In this document: in pieces, positions 26,871-38,612 of the stretch
How positions within the stretch are numbered: position 1 is the first letter of the stretch
How the letters are laid out: every line of letters starts with the position of its first letter
Assembly (NCBI GenBank): GCA_930367215.1
Contig: OV884058.1
Span: 172,156,478-172,220,477, forward strand
Direction of reading: 5' to 3'
From: Pollenia angustigena
Lineage: Eukaryota > Arthropoda > Insecta > Diptera > Polleniidae
Length of the DNA: 64,000 bases
Made by a program: the position numbers and the translations under genes
The notes under the pieces: generated by a model
The model's input: only the letters and a program-made list of their open reading frames with translations
What the model was told of the DNA's origin: nothing
Database searches by the model: none

Positions 26871-27153
26871 TATAAATAAATACAAGCAAATTTGTTAATT
26901 TTTTCTTGAAACCCTGAACTGTGAAAGACTGTTTTATTGTATTTTCAATACGAATTATACTTTTTATGTTAAATTAACTCAATAAATATTAAAATAAAAA
27001 AGTTGGTGCGTTTCTCTTGAAATAGCGGCGTTTTCTCCATTTTGGCACGTTTTGTTATTTCAAAGTTGACAACGCTGTTTAAAATATTTGGAATACTTGT
27101 CTATTTTAATTTATTATATAAAATATATTACATTTTGGTAGAAAATCACATAC

Positions 27154-27400
27154 ATATCGTCGGTTGATAATTTGATTGTCGTATGTGGATTTTTTGTGCT
27201 TTTGAGTTAAGATCGATTCCTTAGGTTTTCCGACCTGGTCTTTCATTTGGCGTTTTTCGATACCTCATACGATTTTCGAGATATGGAGTGTTAAGTTTGT
27301 CGTATGTGGTATTTGCTGAAGCAATTTTCAAACTTCAAACTCAATTTACTCGAAACTATCGGATTTCACATACGACAATTAAACTATCTACCGACGATAT
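27154..27400. mobile_element. 247-bp MITE, second copy of the ATATCGTCGG family
   Basis: The ends ATATCGTCGGTTGATAATTT and CTATCTACCGACGATAT are inverted repeats. The interior matches 3684-3937 read in the opposite direction (TACGATTTTCGAGATATGGA, GCTTTTGAGTTAAGATCG), so the two copies are inverted with respect to each other. Confidence 0.8.
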
Positions 27401-28046
27401 GTTTGTATTTATAAAGCAACGGTAACTTTAAGAATTTTTATTAATACTGAAACTAGAAACATAAAGTTCAACATGCAGATTCGAGAGTGTTTGAGAAACA
27501 ATAAGAGGAGACTTTTTGGTTATTTTTTGTTTTTCGATTGGTACCTTCTGATTTTATATTATTAAACTTACAAAAATGAATTAAACACACTCACGGACTT
27601 GAGTGGAAGATAACATATGGACCAGAGTTTGGTCCCCTTATATGTATGAAGGGTATAAAAGCAGAAAATTAGATTTTTGCTCTACTCCTATTTATTCTCT
27701 ATACCGTTCGTCTACAAACACTAAAAATCAAATAAAAAAACTAGGAAAATTCACCGTCTGAATCAGGTTATAGATTGAAAAACGAAATCTTTACTTTCAT
27801 TGTGAACAAAGCTTACTTGTATTGCAGTTTGTTGACAAGCGAGGTGAATGTAATGGTCTTTCGCTGGTGTAAAGTTTCAAAAGGCTTCAAGACCGATCAA
27901 GCAACACGAAATCAATACATGCACATTATAGAGATACATTAATATATACATATCTTGCTAGATAATTTTATATCTTGTGTGATTGATAGACAAAAATTGT
28001 TTGCTTAAAAACTAATCTCGTCTGCGCATTGCCAACTCATAAGTTA
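27401..28046. other. AT-rich stretch, nothing bounded
   Basis: No coding frame or matched inverted ends were found. A fragment near 27600 (AGATAACATATGGACCAGAG then GAAGGGTATAAAAG) has the look of DINE-like repeat debris. Confidence 0.4.
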
Positions 28047-28188
28047 GTGCCGATTCACACACTTCATGTTTGACTCGTCAAGTCTTGAGCTTTTAGCAGA
28101 GAAGGGAAAAGAGAATGTCATTTATTTTCCCCTCTCTCCTAAAAACTCAAGACTTTACGAGTCAAACTTGACGTGTGTGAACCAGTAC
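28047..28188. mobile_element. Hairpin MITE, CACACACTTCA type
   Basis: TTCACACACTTCATGTTTGA (from 28053) through GACTCGTCAAGTCTTGAG is matched inverted by CTCAAGACTTTACGAGTCAA onward to GTGTGTGAAC. The arms are about 45 bp. The right end abuts and may overlap a CAGTACCCATG terminus at 28183. Confidence 0.75.
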
Positions 28189-28206
28189 CCATGTTCTGTA
28201 ACGTTA

Positions 28207-28348
28207 GTCTGAGATCACACTATAAAGTTTTCTTTCAGAAAGTCTGAGTTTATTGGTGAGAGGGGAAGAGAACATGCTTTTCTTTTCTCCTCTCTCATCT
28301 ATAAACTCAGACTTTCTGAAAGGAAACTTTCATAGTGTGAGCCCGGAC
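28207..28348. mobile_element. 142-bp hairpin MITE, TTA duplication, copy 2
   Basis: Same family as 25917-26054: GTCTGAGATCACACTATAAA at the left, AGTGTGAGCCCGGAC at the right, TTA on both sides (28204-28206, 28349-28351). The interior (GGTGAGAGGGGAAGAGAACA) is the reverse complement of copy 1, so the copies are opposite in orientation. Confidence 0.88.
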
Positions 28349-28691
28349 TTAGTGCAGAAGTGGGCACAACTAAAACTGTGCTTGTATTGATGCTTATTAG
28401 TATTAGTACGATGGCAGAAGTACCCACCAAACACAAAGCCAAGCATTTGAAATTAATGGTGCAATATATTTCCTTATTTTATATTTTACGCATTTGAAGT
28501 AATATAAAACATTTTTTAATAGTTTAAATTGTAGAGATTTACTGTTCACAGAAAAAAGGACAGTAAATTATTTTTCGCATAACATCATTTATTTGAAATG
28601 AAACACGTGTGCTTGCTGGGTAAATTCTCTTGAAAAAAAAATACAAAAAATATAAGAAAATGTGTCTCATCAAAAACTAAATTAAAGAGGC

Positions 28692-28888
28692 CAAGGCGAA
28701 TTGACTAGAAGGTGAGGTCAACTCTACAACTACAATGCTTCTGTGGTCGGATCGTCAAAAATATTGCTAGTAAAAAAAACAGGTTTGTTTACATAAAAAA
28801 CTAGTTTGTATACAAACTTTGACAACTCGACCACCGAAAAAAAACACCACATGTTGACTTGACCCCACCTTCTAGTCAATTCGCCTTG
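28692..28888. mobile_element. 197-bp hAT-type MITE with perfect 8-bp duplication
   Basis: CAAGGCGAATTGACTAGAAG (left) is perfectly inverted at the right (CTTCTAGTCAATTCGCCTTG), about 24 bp in all plus imperfect continuation. AAAGAGGC is duplicated exactly at 28684-28691 and 28889-28896. An 8-bp TSD with TIRs is diagnostic of hAT-type transposition. The unspoiled TSD suggests a fairly recent insertion. Confidence 0.9.
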
Positions 28889-28954
28889 AAAGAGGCTAAG
28901 AATACGTGTGAAATCTCTCAGCACAATTGTGCTATGGAGCGCCCACCATTGCTT

Positions 28955-29633
28955 TAGTGAGAACTTCTTGCATCGAAAAGATGTGAAACAAAATAATTCA
29001 TCGTTTCTCGAAAAGTCAGAAAAAAGTGTGTCCGTAACTCATGTCGAAAACTATCAAAAAAGATTACGTCGTTACGTTATAAATGTCATAATATTACACT
29101 CGAAGCCGATGTGAAATTGCAGACGTTGAGAGCGCCAGTCACACATATCGTTGACGGTGATCAAAATTTACTAAAACTGAAACAATTTTAACGACGGCGT
29201 CGAAAATACAACCGTCGGCTATACCAAATAATGTAAAGTGCGACTTTAATATTTGTTGTTTGCAAATGAACTTTGAAAAAATTCGTATATTTTATAAAAA
29301 TGTTAAAAGCAAAATAATTGAACAATGAAAAATGTGGCAAGAACAAAATATTATTATTATTATTATTCCATGCATTTTGCATTTTTAATAGTTTTTAGTG
29401 TTAAAATTGTTTCTCGTCCCATTTTTTTCGTGAGTTTATTTGACAGTTCAAAGCGGGAACTTTTCTCACAAAAATGTTACAGACACACTTTTTCTGTAAA
29501 TTGGCCAAAAAAGTTACAGACACAGTTTAGTGAGAAAAACAGCTGTTTGTTTCAATATATGGCATTTTTGTTTCATTTCACACATGCCAATCGAAAAGAT
29601 TCTCGACATGAGAGTTACAGAACATGGGCACAG
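28955..29633. mobile_element. CAGTACCCATGTTCTG-family element, copy 2
   Basis: Shares with copies 1 and 3 the runs GAGAACTTCTTGCATCGAAA, TTACGTCGTTACGTTATAAA and GTCGGCTATACCAAATAATG. The right end ACAGAACATGGGCACAG is the inverted family terminus. The left terminus is missing here; a stray CAGTACCCATGTTCTGTAAC sits at 28183, so intervening elements may have entered or recombined. Contains an (ATT)n run at about 29349-29367. Confidence 0.75.
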
Positions 29634-29653
29634 CACTTATTAATGCCTGTGAG

Positions 29654-30643
29654 CAGGGCTGCCATATTTGACGATTTTTTGTTCCGAAATTAGCAAAGTA
29701 CCGAATTGCTGATTTTTTTTTAAAAGGTACGACTTTTGTCTCCAAAGTCTGAATAAAACATTATATTTTCTGACACGTTCGTTTTTTAATCTTGTAATGT
29801 TTAACAGCCGTACCTTAACAAGAGCGGAAGGCGGAACGTTTTCTATCGCTTAGCTTTTTCGCTGATATACCATACCAAAGCAAGAGCGTCAAATTTGTGT
29901 CACAAACAGTAGTGATAGCTTTCTTGCTTAAAACCCCCCAAATTATAAATAAAAATTAAGATTAAAACGAAGATTGACCAAAAAAATAGCTAAATTTCCA
30001 TTATTAATTAAAAATAGTGGCAAATTATTGAGGCCGCTCTATTCAAAAACAAGTAAACGCGTGCCGCTTTTGTTTTGGTACAGCTGTAATATGCAAATCT
30101 TAAGAAAATCTTTAAATGATTATTTTCAGAGTACAAAAACAACAATGTTACACTTTGTTTATCTTTCGTCAAACCCTCAACGAATGAACCTTTTACGACT
30201 CTCTGTATAAATCATATGTTCAACAATTATACGGCGAACATTTCACGAGTAGGAAGATAATATCTTCATGAGTCTCATACAATACTTGACATGAAAGACT
30301 CGTTAGATAATCTTTTCCCACGTCTTAAATTGAAGAAGCGTCTTTTGCTGTTCTATGGAAGAATCTCAGTCGTGTAACAGTTTTTCCCGTATGAGGTGTC
30401 TTTTACGATTAAAAAATGCGTTCATCAACGGTCATCGACGCTCTTCATGATGCTCCCAGTATCTCTTACACGATTGAAAATGCTAGCTGAGTATGAAGTC
30501 ATTATGTTTTTGTTTGAATGCTTTTTTTATAAAAATCGAACAATAATTGTTTAAAAAAAAATAAATCTTAAGTTGTCCAATTATTTTGACGCTTTTTTTA
30601 TTTTTCCAAGGAAATTTCCTCACAAATTTATCTGGCAGCCCTG
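29654..30643. mobile_element. 990-bp non-autonomous hAT element with 8-bp duplication, copy 1
   Basis: The left end CAGGGCTGCCATATTTGACG and right end ...TCTGGCAGCCCTG are inverted. Flanks CCTGTGAG (29646-29653) and CCTGTGAA (30644-30651) are an 8-bp duplication with one change. The interior contains CATACCAAAGCAAGAGCGTC and CGAATGAACCTTTTACG, shared with the inverted copy at about 58430-59393. No transposase frame survives. Confidence 0.88.
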
Positions 30644-30651
30644 CCTGTGAA

Positions 30652-32512
30652 AGACTTTTGTTTACCATATGTATTTCACCACAAACAGGGCTGTATTTAT
30701 ATAACCAACCTCAAGAAAAAATCATGCCATTTGTTCCTATACATTTTAGCCGGTAGCCTATTGCAATGTAATCAAAGCAGCATTTATAAAAAAATCTTGA
30801 CGCGCGACAGTTGGGTGGTGTTGTTTGTGTGTGTGTTGTTTTTGCAATTTAAATAATTTATATAAAGTTATTAATTAAAATTCATAAAAAACAAAGAAAA
30901 AATATTTCTAACGCCTTTTTCTGTATAAGACGATTAAAATGGATCACTATTTAGAAAGAAATTAAGCACGAAAGTGAATGAGGGTAAAAGGAAAAAATTA
31001 AATAGCATCCTTCATGCGTCGTGTATAGTTCAGTTTTTTTACAAACAAAGCCAGCCTCACCCTCTTTCCGTTTATCTTGGGTTTTACTTATTTTTTATAT
31101 GTGTTTATTCATTGCTTTTTGGATTTGTTGCCGTATTATACTTTTTTTATATACATGTCCTGTATGTCAGCTTTTATGCTGACATCTTGATGTTGATGCG
31201 AGTGCGATACAATTCTGTATTTTATATTATATTTTACAAGTCTAATTTTCATAGTGTCAAGTATTTTACAAAATAAAGAAAAAAATTTGTATACATACTT
31301 AAATGCTTTTTTTGTGAATATGAATGTGTGTTCTGTTTTAAAAGGACACAAAAGCTAAATAAATTTTTTTATGTACATATTAAAAATTTGGTTAAAGTTT
31401 AAAACTAAATACCTACAAAGTGTTTAAAAAATTTAACAAAAATATAATGATCAACATTAAGAAAATCACAAAGTAAAAAATAAATAAAACATAGAAATAA
31501 TAATCAAGTTAAACAACAACAAAATCAGCGAATTATATCTGTACATGTGCAATATTTGGGATACCAAAGCCCTAAATTCGTTGTTAAATCATATCATGTG
31601 ATTCTTGATTGCTGTTCTAATAACATTTTGCTTTAATTTATTCTTTATAATTTGCCAACGTTACAAATTGACGTTTTATTTTCAAGGTGAGTTCTTTTAT
31701 ATTATTTTAGTTTTAATAAAATTCTCCATAAACCAAGAACACTACACTTTTAAATACCGATAGTTTTTCAAATGTGTTTGCATAGAAGTACACACCCACC
31801 TTTTATTTAATTCCCTTCTCTAATTAATTTATCCTTTTTTTATCCTTGTTTTCTTTTAATACATAGGCAACTGCTCATCTATTAAATTGTGTGTTTGTTT
31901 TTCTTGGTTTTTTCAACCTTACGTGCCTTATCAGTTGTGTATATTTTATTTTGTTGTTTGTGCTTTATGTACTATGTATGTTTGTAAATATGTAGCTCCA
32001 TCGTTCAAGCTGTTGTCTGTTGTCGCTTTTTTCTGCTTGTTGTTTTGTTTGTACCTATGAAAGTGCTTGCGTTTATTTCTTTTGTTGTTCTTGATGTGTT
32101 TTTTTTTAGCTAGAGCCGTTGTTCATATCGTTTTTAATATATATTTTTTTCTTATCGGCATCTGTTAAAGTTAATGAAAGTGATGTTTGACTGAGTCATT
32201 TAAACATTTTTGGGGTTTGTGATTTTGTAGACAATTTTGTTTTTTTTATTAAGAGAAACAATTAATTTCGTTGGTATTTCTATAAAATTTCTTATTTATT
32301 TCTAATCACAACTAAACATGCAAATTAGTGAAATTTATTTTATTATTAAACCGGAATGTTTATTAAATTTTGGGTAAATTTTATTTTTAAAATAAAGTTA
32401 TGGTATTATTTTGTGCCTTTGTTTTACTTTTTTAAGTAAAACAAAGTCATGAGAATTCGTTCTGAAAACATAAGTTCCTTTCTGATAAATAATGAAATCC
32501 TTAAGGAGGTTA
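30652..32512. other. About 1.9 kb without recognised gene or bounded element
   Basis: Pyrimidine-rich on the plus strand from 31800 to 32150 (TTTCTTTTGTTGTTCTTG). Two small perfect hairpins: GATGTCAGC-type at about 31165-31188 and CTTTGTTTTACTT / AAGTAAAACAAAG at 32417-32446. Frames up to 100 codons are Phe/Tyr/Leu-rich and look random. It may be the intron or upstream region of a gene outside the window, but nothing shows this directly. Confidence 0.4.
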
Positions 32513-33322
32513 ATACCATGTTCACACGGACAGCAAGGGTGAGTTCCAAAACATCAGTTGCAAAGCAACTCGCTTTTTTAAGTACTTCCTACCAAGCTAC
32601 CGTGAAAAATTTTACAATGTTATCTGTACCAAAGTTCACTAAAAACAATATCGATGCGTACACAATAATCAAACTAGATATAGTTAAACTCTATGATACT
32701 TTTTTGACTTTGACTGCAAAGTATTATGATGTTTAGGAACTCAGCCCAATATTCGTGTTTCGCTCTCTTATTCCTGTTTCGCGCCCCAAACATGACTGAA
32801 ACGACTTGTTTCCCCATACAAAATTTTGTGAGCGAAACAGGTCGTTTAATTTTGAAACAGGCTGCGAAACAGGAAAAATGTACTATCATCTCTAATTTTG
32901 ATAACAATTATCGTTAGTTTATCTGAACTAGCTCTCAAAAAAATCAAAACAAAATAAAATACAAAATAAAAATTGATGTTTAATAAAATAAAGTGATAAT
33001 TATCAAATAATAATATTAATAACGGCCATTTTCACCAAGTTCGGTTATAATTAACCATCGGTTATAGCTGTCAAAACGTATTGGTAACCGGAACTTTAAT
33101 TGAAAGTTAGTTTTAACCGAACTTGGTGAAAATGGCCATAAAAGTATTAAATAATATATTTTTAACTTTTAATTACTTTTTTATCTGTTTTAAATAAAAT
33201 CACACTAACAACACAAAAAAAATGTCAAAATGAAACCAGAATGAATCGTATGAACAGCATGTTTGACAATCTAGTTTCAGAGAGCGAAACGAGTGGTTTT
33301 TGTCGTCGTATGAACATAGCAT
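32513..33322. mobile_element. Possible 810-bp TIR element (ATRYCATGTTCAYACGR ends)
   Basis: ATACCATGTTCACACGG at the left and CGTATGAACATAGCAT at the right are inverted with 3-4 mismatches. Inside is a second weak inverted pair around CCTGTTTCGC/GCGAAACAGG (32740-32880). No clear TSD; the call is tentative. Confidence 0.45.
33024..33137. mobile_element. 114-bp palindromic MITE
   Basis: GGCCATTTTCACCAAGTTCG is exactly inverted at the right end (CGAACTTGGTGAAAATGGCC), 24 bp in all including GGTTA/TAACC, with a further AACCG/CGGTT pair inside. No clean TSD. Confidence 0.85.
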
Positions 33323-33370
33323 AATTCATTATGTACAGACATCGGTAATCGCATAATCAATCCTTTGGAC

Positions 33371-33430
33371 TAGTGCTGGGATACTATCGATATTTTATAC
33401 TATCGATATTTATCGATAGCTCGGTTTCAC
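33371..33430 (+). repeat. Repeated TATCGATA-rich element end, copy 2
   Basis: TAGTGCTGGGATACTATCGA and the following sequence match 955-1014 at about 53 of 60 positions, again with two TATCGATA octamers. Similarity ends near CGGTTTCAC, so only the terminus is shared. Confidence 0.6.
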
Positions 33431-33594
33431 GACTGAATGTTTGTACTAATGCAGGAAAACTTTAACTAGTTTTTTATCAGACTAAAGTTCGTTATTTTTA
33501 TCACTTTATTGAACGTATGACATGCACGTTATATTAGATGACAGTTTTTTAAAAATTGATAAGTACCTTTCTAAAGGAACCCAAGTAGCAGGGA

Positions 33595-33870
33595 CTATAA
33601 GATTTTCAATTTCAACTTTAAATAATTTCCTAATTTCCCGAGGTAATTTACTTCGGTTACAAAAAATTTACATTTTTCAAATTTGAACTTAAAACCGTAT
33701 TCTTTTATACGACGCAAAACTTCATTTAAGTTGTTGCTGTGTTCAGTTTCGTCTTTTCCTGATACAAAAATATCATCGATACCTATATGTATGCTGCTAC
33801 GTTTTCCATACCTGCTAGCATTTTGTCCATAATCTGCTGAAATATGGCAGGGCATGTTTTTACTCTAAGG
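33595..33870 (-). pseudogene. Ty3/gypsy reverse transcriptase fragment
   Basis: Minus-strand translation shows CPAIFQQIMDKMLAG, then after a frameshift DDIFVSGKDETEHSNNLNEV and YGFKFKFEKCKFFVTEVNYL, i.e. RT motifs from palm to thumb around the YxDD box (the Tyr side is shifted by 1-2 bases). Matches the RT of insect gypsy elements annotated as K02A2.6-like. It ends abruptly near 33590. Confidence 0.85.
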
Positions 33871-36131
33871 TCTATCGAACGATGGTAGCGGTAGTTCTCA
33901 AATAATTTCAGAACTTAAGAAATTTTATATATTTGAATAATAACTGTATAAAAATTATTTTTTAAATGAAAATTTTTTGAAGAATTTAGTTATAATCTCA
34001 TATATAAGAAAGTTATAAACTGATTAGACCATATAGTTCATTCTGGGTCACAGTGTACAGGATTTAAATAATAATTATACAATTTTTAACAGGATTTATC
34101 GCTTAAATATATATGTATGTATATGTTTAGTTCTTTCAGCCGGGTGGTTTCTAATTCGCATTCTAATGGTTTGTTTCGTATAAATTGTATGCAAATGAGA
34201 AGTTTTGACATACAAAAAACGCTTCCGCTCTTATTTAGGTAGCTCAGTAATAAATAATTATTTATAAGCAATTTAAATAATTAAAAATTAACTAAACATA
34301 TACATATTTATTTAAATTTGTATATAAAGGTACATTTGGAAAACTTTAATCGCATTTTGGCAAATTCGATTTTCATCACATACCTGTATAAGATTATTTT
34401 TACATTTAATTATTTTTGCTCGATTGTTTAGTTAGTTTTAGAATTTTTTTAGTTTTTTTTTATAAAATTTCTTAAGTTCTGAAATTATTTGAGAACTACC
34501 GCTACCATCGTTCGATAGACCATTGTCCTGCCCATCGATTCCATGTAGTGGGATAGTGGTAGTATTTCCCTGGACTCCAGAGTGACCACTCATCCCTCTT
34601 AAGAACGTACAAAATTAGAATTTGTAATTTTTTTTTATAAAATTTCTTAAGTTCTGAAATTATTTGAGAACTACCGCTACCATCGTTCGATAGACCATTG
34701 TCCTGCCCATCGATTCCATGTAGTGGGATAGTGGTAGTATTTCCCTGGACTCCAGAGTGACCACTCATCCCTCTTAAGAACGTACAAAATTAGAATTTGT
34801 AATTTTTTTTTATAAAATTTCTTAAGTTCTGAAATTATTTGAGAACTACCGCTACCATCGTTCGATAGACCATTGTCCTGCCCATCGATTCCATGTAGTG
34901 GGATAGTGGTAGTATTTCCCTGGACTCCAGAGTGACCACTCATCCCTCTTAAGAACGTACAAAATTAGAATTTGTAATTTTTTTTTATAAAATTTCTTAA
35001 GTTCTGAAATTATTTGAGAACTACCGCTACCATCGTTCGATAGACCATTGTCCTGCCCATCGATTCCATGTAGTGGGATAGTGGTAGTATTTCCGTGGAC
35101 TCCAGAGTGACCACTCATCCCTCTTAAGAACGTACAAAATTAGAATTTGAAATTTTTTAATATAAAATTTCTTAAGTTCTGAAATTATTTGAGAACTTCC
35201 GCTACCATCGTTCGATAGACCATTGTCCTGCCCATCGATTCCATGTAGTGGGATAGTGGTAGTATTTCCCTGGACTCCAGAGTGACCACTCATCCCTCTT
35301 TAGAACGTACAAAATTAGAATTTGTAATTTTTTTTTATAAAATTTCTTAAGTTCTGAAATTATTTGAGAACTTCCGCTACCATCGTTCGATAGACCATTG
35401 TCCTGCCCATCGATTCCATGTAGTGGGATAGTGGTAGTATTTCCCTGGACTCCAGAGTGACCACTCATCCCTCTTAAGAACGTACAAAATTAGAATTTGA
35501 AATTTTTTAATATAAAATTTCTTAAGTTCTGAAATTATTTGAGAACTACCGCTACCATCGTTCGATAGACCATTGTCCTGCCCATCGATTCCATGTAGTG
35601 GGATAGTGGTAGTATTTCCCTGGACTCCAGAGTGACCACTCATCCCTCTTAAGAACGTACAAAATTAGAATTTGTAATTTTTTTTTATAAAATTTCTTAA
35701 GTTCTGAAATTATTTGAGAACTACCGCTACCATCGTTCGATAGACCATTGTCCTGCCCATCGATTCCATGTAGTGGGATAGTGGTAGTATTTCCCTGGAC
35801 TCCAGAGTGACCACTCATCCCTCTTAAGAACGTACAAAATTAGAATTTGTAATTTTTTTTTATAAAATTTCTTAAGTTCTGAAATTATTTGAGAACTACC
35901 GCTACCATCGTTCGATAGACCATTGTCCTGTCCATCGGTTCCATGTAGTGGGATAGTGGTAGTATTTCCCTGGACTCCAGAGTGACCACTCATCCCTCTT
36001 AAGAACGTACAAAATTAGAATTTGTAATTTTTTTTTATAAAATTTCTTAAGTTCTGAAATTATTTGAGAACTACCGCTACCATCGTTCGATAGACCATTG
36101 TCCTGCCCATCGATTCCATGTAGTGGGATAG
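33871..36131. repeat. Array of 175-bp tandem repeats with an inverted partial unit at its left
   Basis: The unit containing CCATCGTTCGATAGACCATT, CCATGTAGTGGGATAGTGGT and CCACTCATCCCTCTTAAGAA recurs every 175 bp from about 34440 to 36131 (about ten copies, more than 95% alike). An inverted partial unit (TCTATCGAACGATGGTAGCG to ...AAGAAATTTTATA) lies at 33871-33932, and a single-copy spacer fills 33933-34440. Because 175 is not a multiple of three, each unit opens the same 88-codon minus-strand frame, which overlaps the next; I do not regard these as genes. The layout resembles foldback elements whose TIRs are built of tandem repeats. Confidence 0.85.
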
Positions 36132-36139
36132 CGATATTT

Positions 36140-36640
36140 TATTAAATTTGGTGTTTTTTTTTTAATTTTTACAATTTATTTAATGTTAACATAGCTCTGT
36201 TAAGTATGTAACAGTGCAATGTTAGCTTTGAAATCATTGTATGTTAAAGACGTTGGTTTTTGTCTTGGGTTTATAAATTCGAATTTATCTTCACACACAT
36301 TCTTTATTATTGATAGTTTTTCATTAAAACTACAAGAATTTTCATTAAGTTGTGATTTGACAGTGTTGCAGATGATGTCAATCGACATTTCGTTTAACTT
36401 TAAAGCTTGGATACAATCAAGTCCTAAAACATTTAAATCATTCAGTGGTGTAACCTAACAAGTTACAACAGCTTGTTTATTACGAAATTTCACATTACAT
36501 TCAAATTGTGATGATAAAGATAATTGGCCCGTTGCACTTCTGGCCGTGTCTTTTACCACTGTTGCATTATTTAGACAAATTTGTTTAAAAGTGTTTTCAG
36601 ATATTATGTCCGAAGCGGTATCTAACTGAAGTTCGATTAA
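36140..36640 (-). pseudogene. Ty3/gypsy protease region fragment
   Basis: Minus-strand frames read IELQLDTASD, then SENTFKQICLNN, TARSATGQLSLSSQFECN and LNVLGLDCIQALKLNE. LDTASD is the aspartic protease active-site box (D-T/S-A/G class) and LGLD-I the later conserved turn. Stops and shifts are present, e.g. before VTPLND. Confidence 0.8.
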
Positions 36641-36838
36641 CGTATTATTGACTTCAACAAAAATATATTTTCTTTGTGTGTCAATTTTCTTAACTGCAAA
36701 AATGCTTTTTGTTTCAAAGTTGGGGTTTTTTTGCTTTTTGTACGAACTTTTCTGTTTTGCACTGTTTTGCTTAACTTTGTTTTTATTTTTAGATACGTTG
36801 CAGTAGCCCTCTTTATTACCAACTATATGGCACTGCTC

Positions 36839-37601
36839 TCATTTATGCTTCTTATACGAACACTCGTTTTCAAAGTGCATGCCACCACAAAACCAACACG
36901 GATATTTCGGAACCTGTTTTGTCTTCTGATTTGTGTGAATTTGTTTTACATGCGCTTCCGACTTAGGTTTTTCTATAAGCACTGTATCCAGTTTAAGGTT
37001 GATCATACGTTGACACTCTGTAGAGAGCAGCTCAGTCTCTAATTTGTTCAACATTTTAGTACGAATATCATATTCTGTGGTTGATTTTAAACCCATGATG
37101 AATATTAAGCACTTGAACTGGTCTATTGTCAGATCTCTTAATTTAAACAATTCACAACAATACTAGCATACGAAATAAAATCGGTGGATGCGTATTTTGT
37201 AATATGCAAACAATAATACCGAAAATTAAATTGAGAAGTTTGAAGGCTAAACAAAGCTGTAAGTTTTTCTACCGTTTCTGTGAATTTAAAATCACGAGCA
37301 TGCTTTGGTAAAATATAATTTATATATTTGTTGTGTACCGTTCGGCTTAATTTTCTTAGTAGCAAACGAACTTCTGCTGCATCATCTAATTTGGCAGCAT
37401 CTATACTAAACAAATCCTCGTACCCTTAAAACCACATGTCGGATGTGAAGTTATGTACGGTGATGTTTGATGATTGTAACTCTTACTTGCTGTTTCAGAT
37501 TTGTATGGAGCCAAATTCTTCATTAACACCCTCATTGCCAAGTGATCCTGGTGCTGTTGATCTTTAAATTGCTGTAGAAGTGAAGTTATCGCAGCTTCCA
37601 T
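36839..37601 (-). pseudogene. Ty3/gypsy gag relic with zinc knuckle
   Basis: Three frame-shifted pieces in order: 37601-37401 (start MEAAITSLLQQFKDQQHQ), 37413-37138 (DDAAEVRLLLRKLSRTVHNK) and 37150-36839 (ending in CWFCGGMHFENECSYKK). The CX2CX4HX4C spacing is the retroviral-type nucleocapsid knuckle. At least two frameshifts separate the parts, so no functional Gag is made. Confidence 0.8.
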
Positions 37602-37810
37602 CGTTATACAATTCCATCGTTATACAATTGAATTAACATAGGAAAAATGTGAGAAGGGAAAAAACTCCCAAGGAATTTTTATTCACGATAGGGGTGAATA
37701 TTTTTTCTCCTCGTCGCCAATGTTGTATTCTTCAAATTCTTCTTTATTTCATTTCTTAAAAATACAATCTGTTCTTAACAACTACTATTACATACTTTAT
37801 TTTATTATTT

Positions 37811-38410
37811 CCCAACAAACACGGAGGTTTGATTTCAAATTGAAAATGATTTGAAATCAAACGTTTTCTCAAACGACAAACGTTTGATAAAGATTTGAAA
37901 ATCATTTGAAAATCATAGCGTTCTCAACAAAAAAGGGAAATTATTTTCAAATTGAAAAATGCCTTTATTTTCAACTTGCTTTCAAACGTAATTCTCAAAT
38001 GCTTTTCAAATGTGGATTATAATACAATGTGGAATATAAATAAAAATATTTTATTTTTAATCATTGTAATTACCCACAAATAATTTTCATTTTTTACAAT
38101 AACCTTTCACTTTATATTAAAATTTATTTTTATAGTAAAACACATGTAACCACAATGTAAAATATGTAACTTTAATCGCCATTTTTAATGATTACATTTA
38201 TTTCGGTTTAGTATTGCCAAGTTTATTTTGGATTTGAATTTAACATTTGACATTAAATTAATAAAAAATTAGATATCAAATGTTTATTTTCGAATCATTA
38301 TCAATTTGAATTTAAATGTTAAATCCAACAATTGAAAAACGTTTGAGAATTGTGTTTGATGTCAAATAATAAAGTCATTTCATATCAAGTTTGACTTCGT
38401 GTTTATTGGG
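37811..38410. mobile_element. 600-bp TIR element rich in ATTTGAAAATC motifs
   Basis: CCCAACAAACACGGAGGTTTGA at the left and GTTTGACTTCGTGTTTATTGGG at the right form inverted ends with a few mismatches. The interior iterates ATTTTCAAATTGAAAA and CAAACGTTTGA palindromic pieces. Non-coding. Confidence 0.7.
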
Positions 38411-38612
38411 TTACATGTATTGTTGGAAGGTTTTGGAATTATTATTAAGGTTGCCATACACCAGTTTTGATTTTCAACCGAAGATTGCCGCACAAGAAGA
38501 CAATAAATATTGGTGCATTTTTGTTATTTTTATTTACGCGCGGTTGCATAGCAAACATTCACACGATTGCCGCACCAGGGTTGCATTTGATTGGTAAAAG
38601 TAAGAACAGTAT

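Larger units (their letters stand above)
33595..37735 (-). mobile_element. Degenerate Ty3/gypsy LTR retrotransposon, 5' part, with nested repeat array
   Basis: On the minus strand the order is leader, gag, protease, (inserted array), reverse transcriptase, as in Ty3/gypsy. The leader holds TGGCGACGAGGA (37697-37708), positioned as a primer-binding site immediately after ...AACAT, so the 5' LTR would extend upward from about 37710; its outer end and a second LTR were not found. Integrase and most of RT are absent. All frames are broken. Confidence 0.75.

Noticed and set aside
31165..31188. Perfect GATGTCAGC hairpin as a terminator or structured RNA
   Set aside because: Too short and isolated in AT-rich DNA; no transcript context.
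34502..35993. Eight overlapping 88-codon frames on the minus strand as a multigene family
   Set aside because: They are the same frame opened by each 175-bp repeat unit, overlapping each other, with no domain or splice context.
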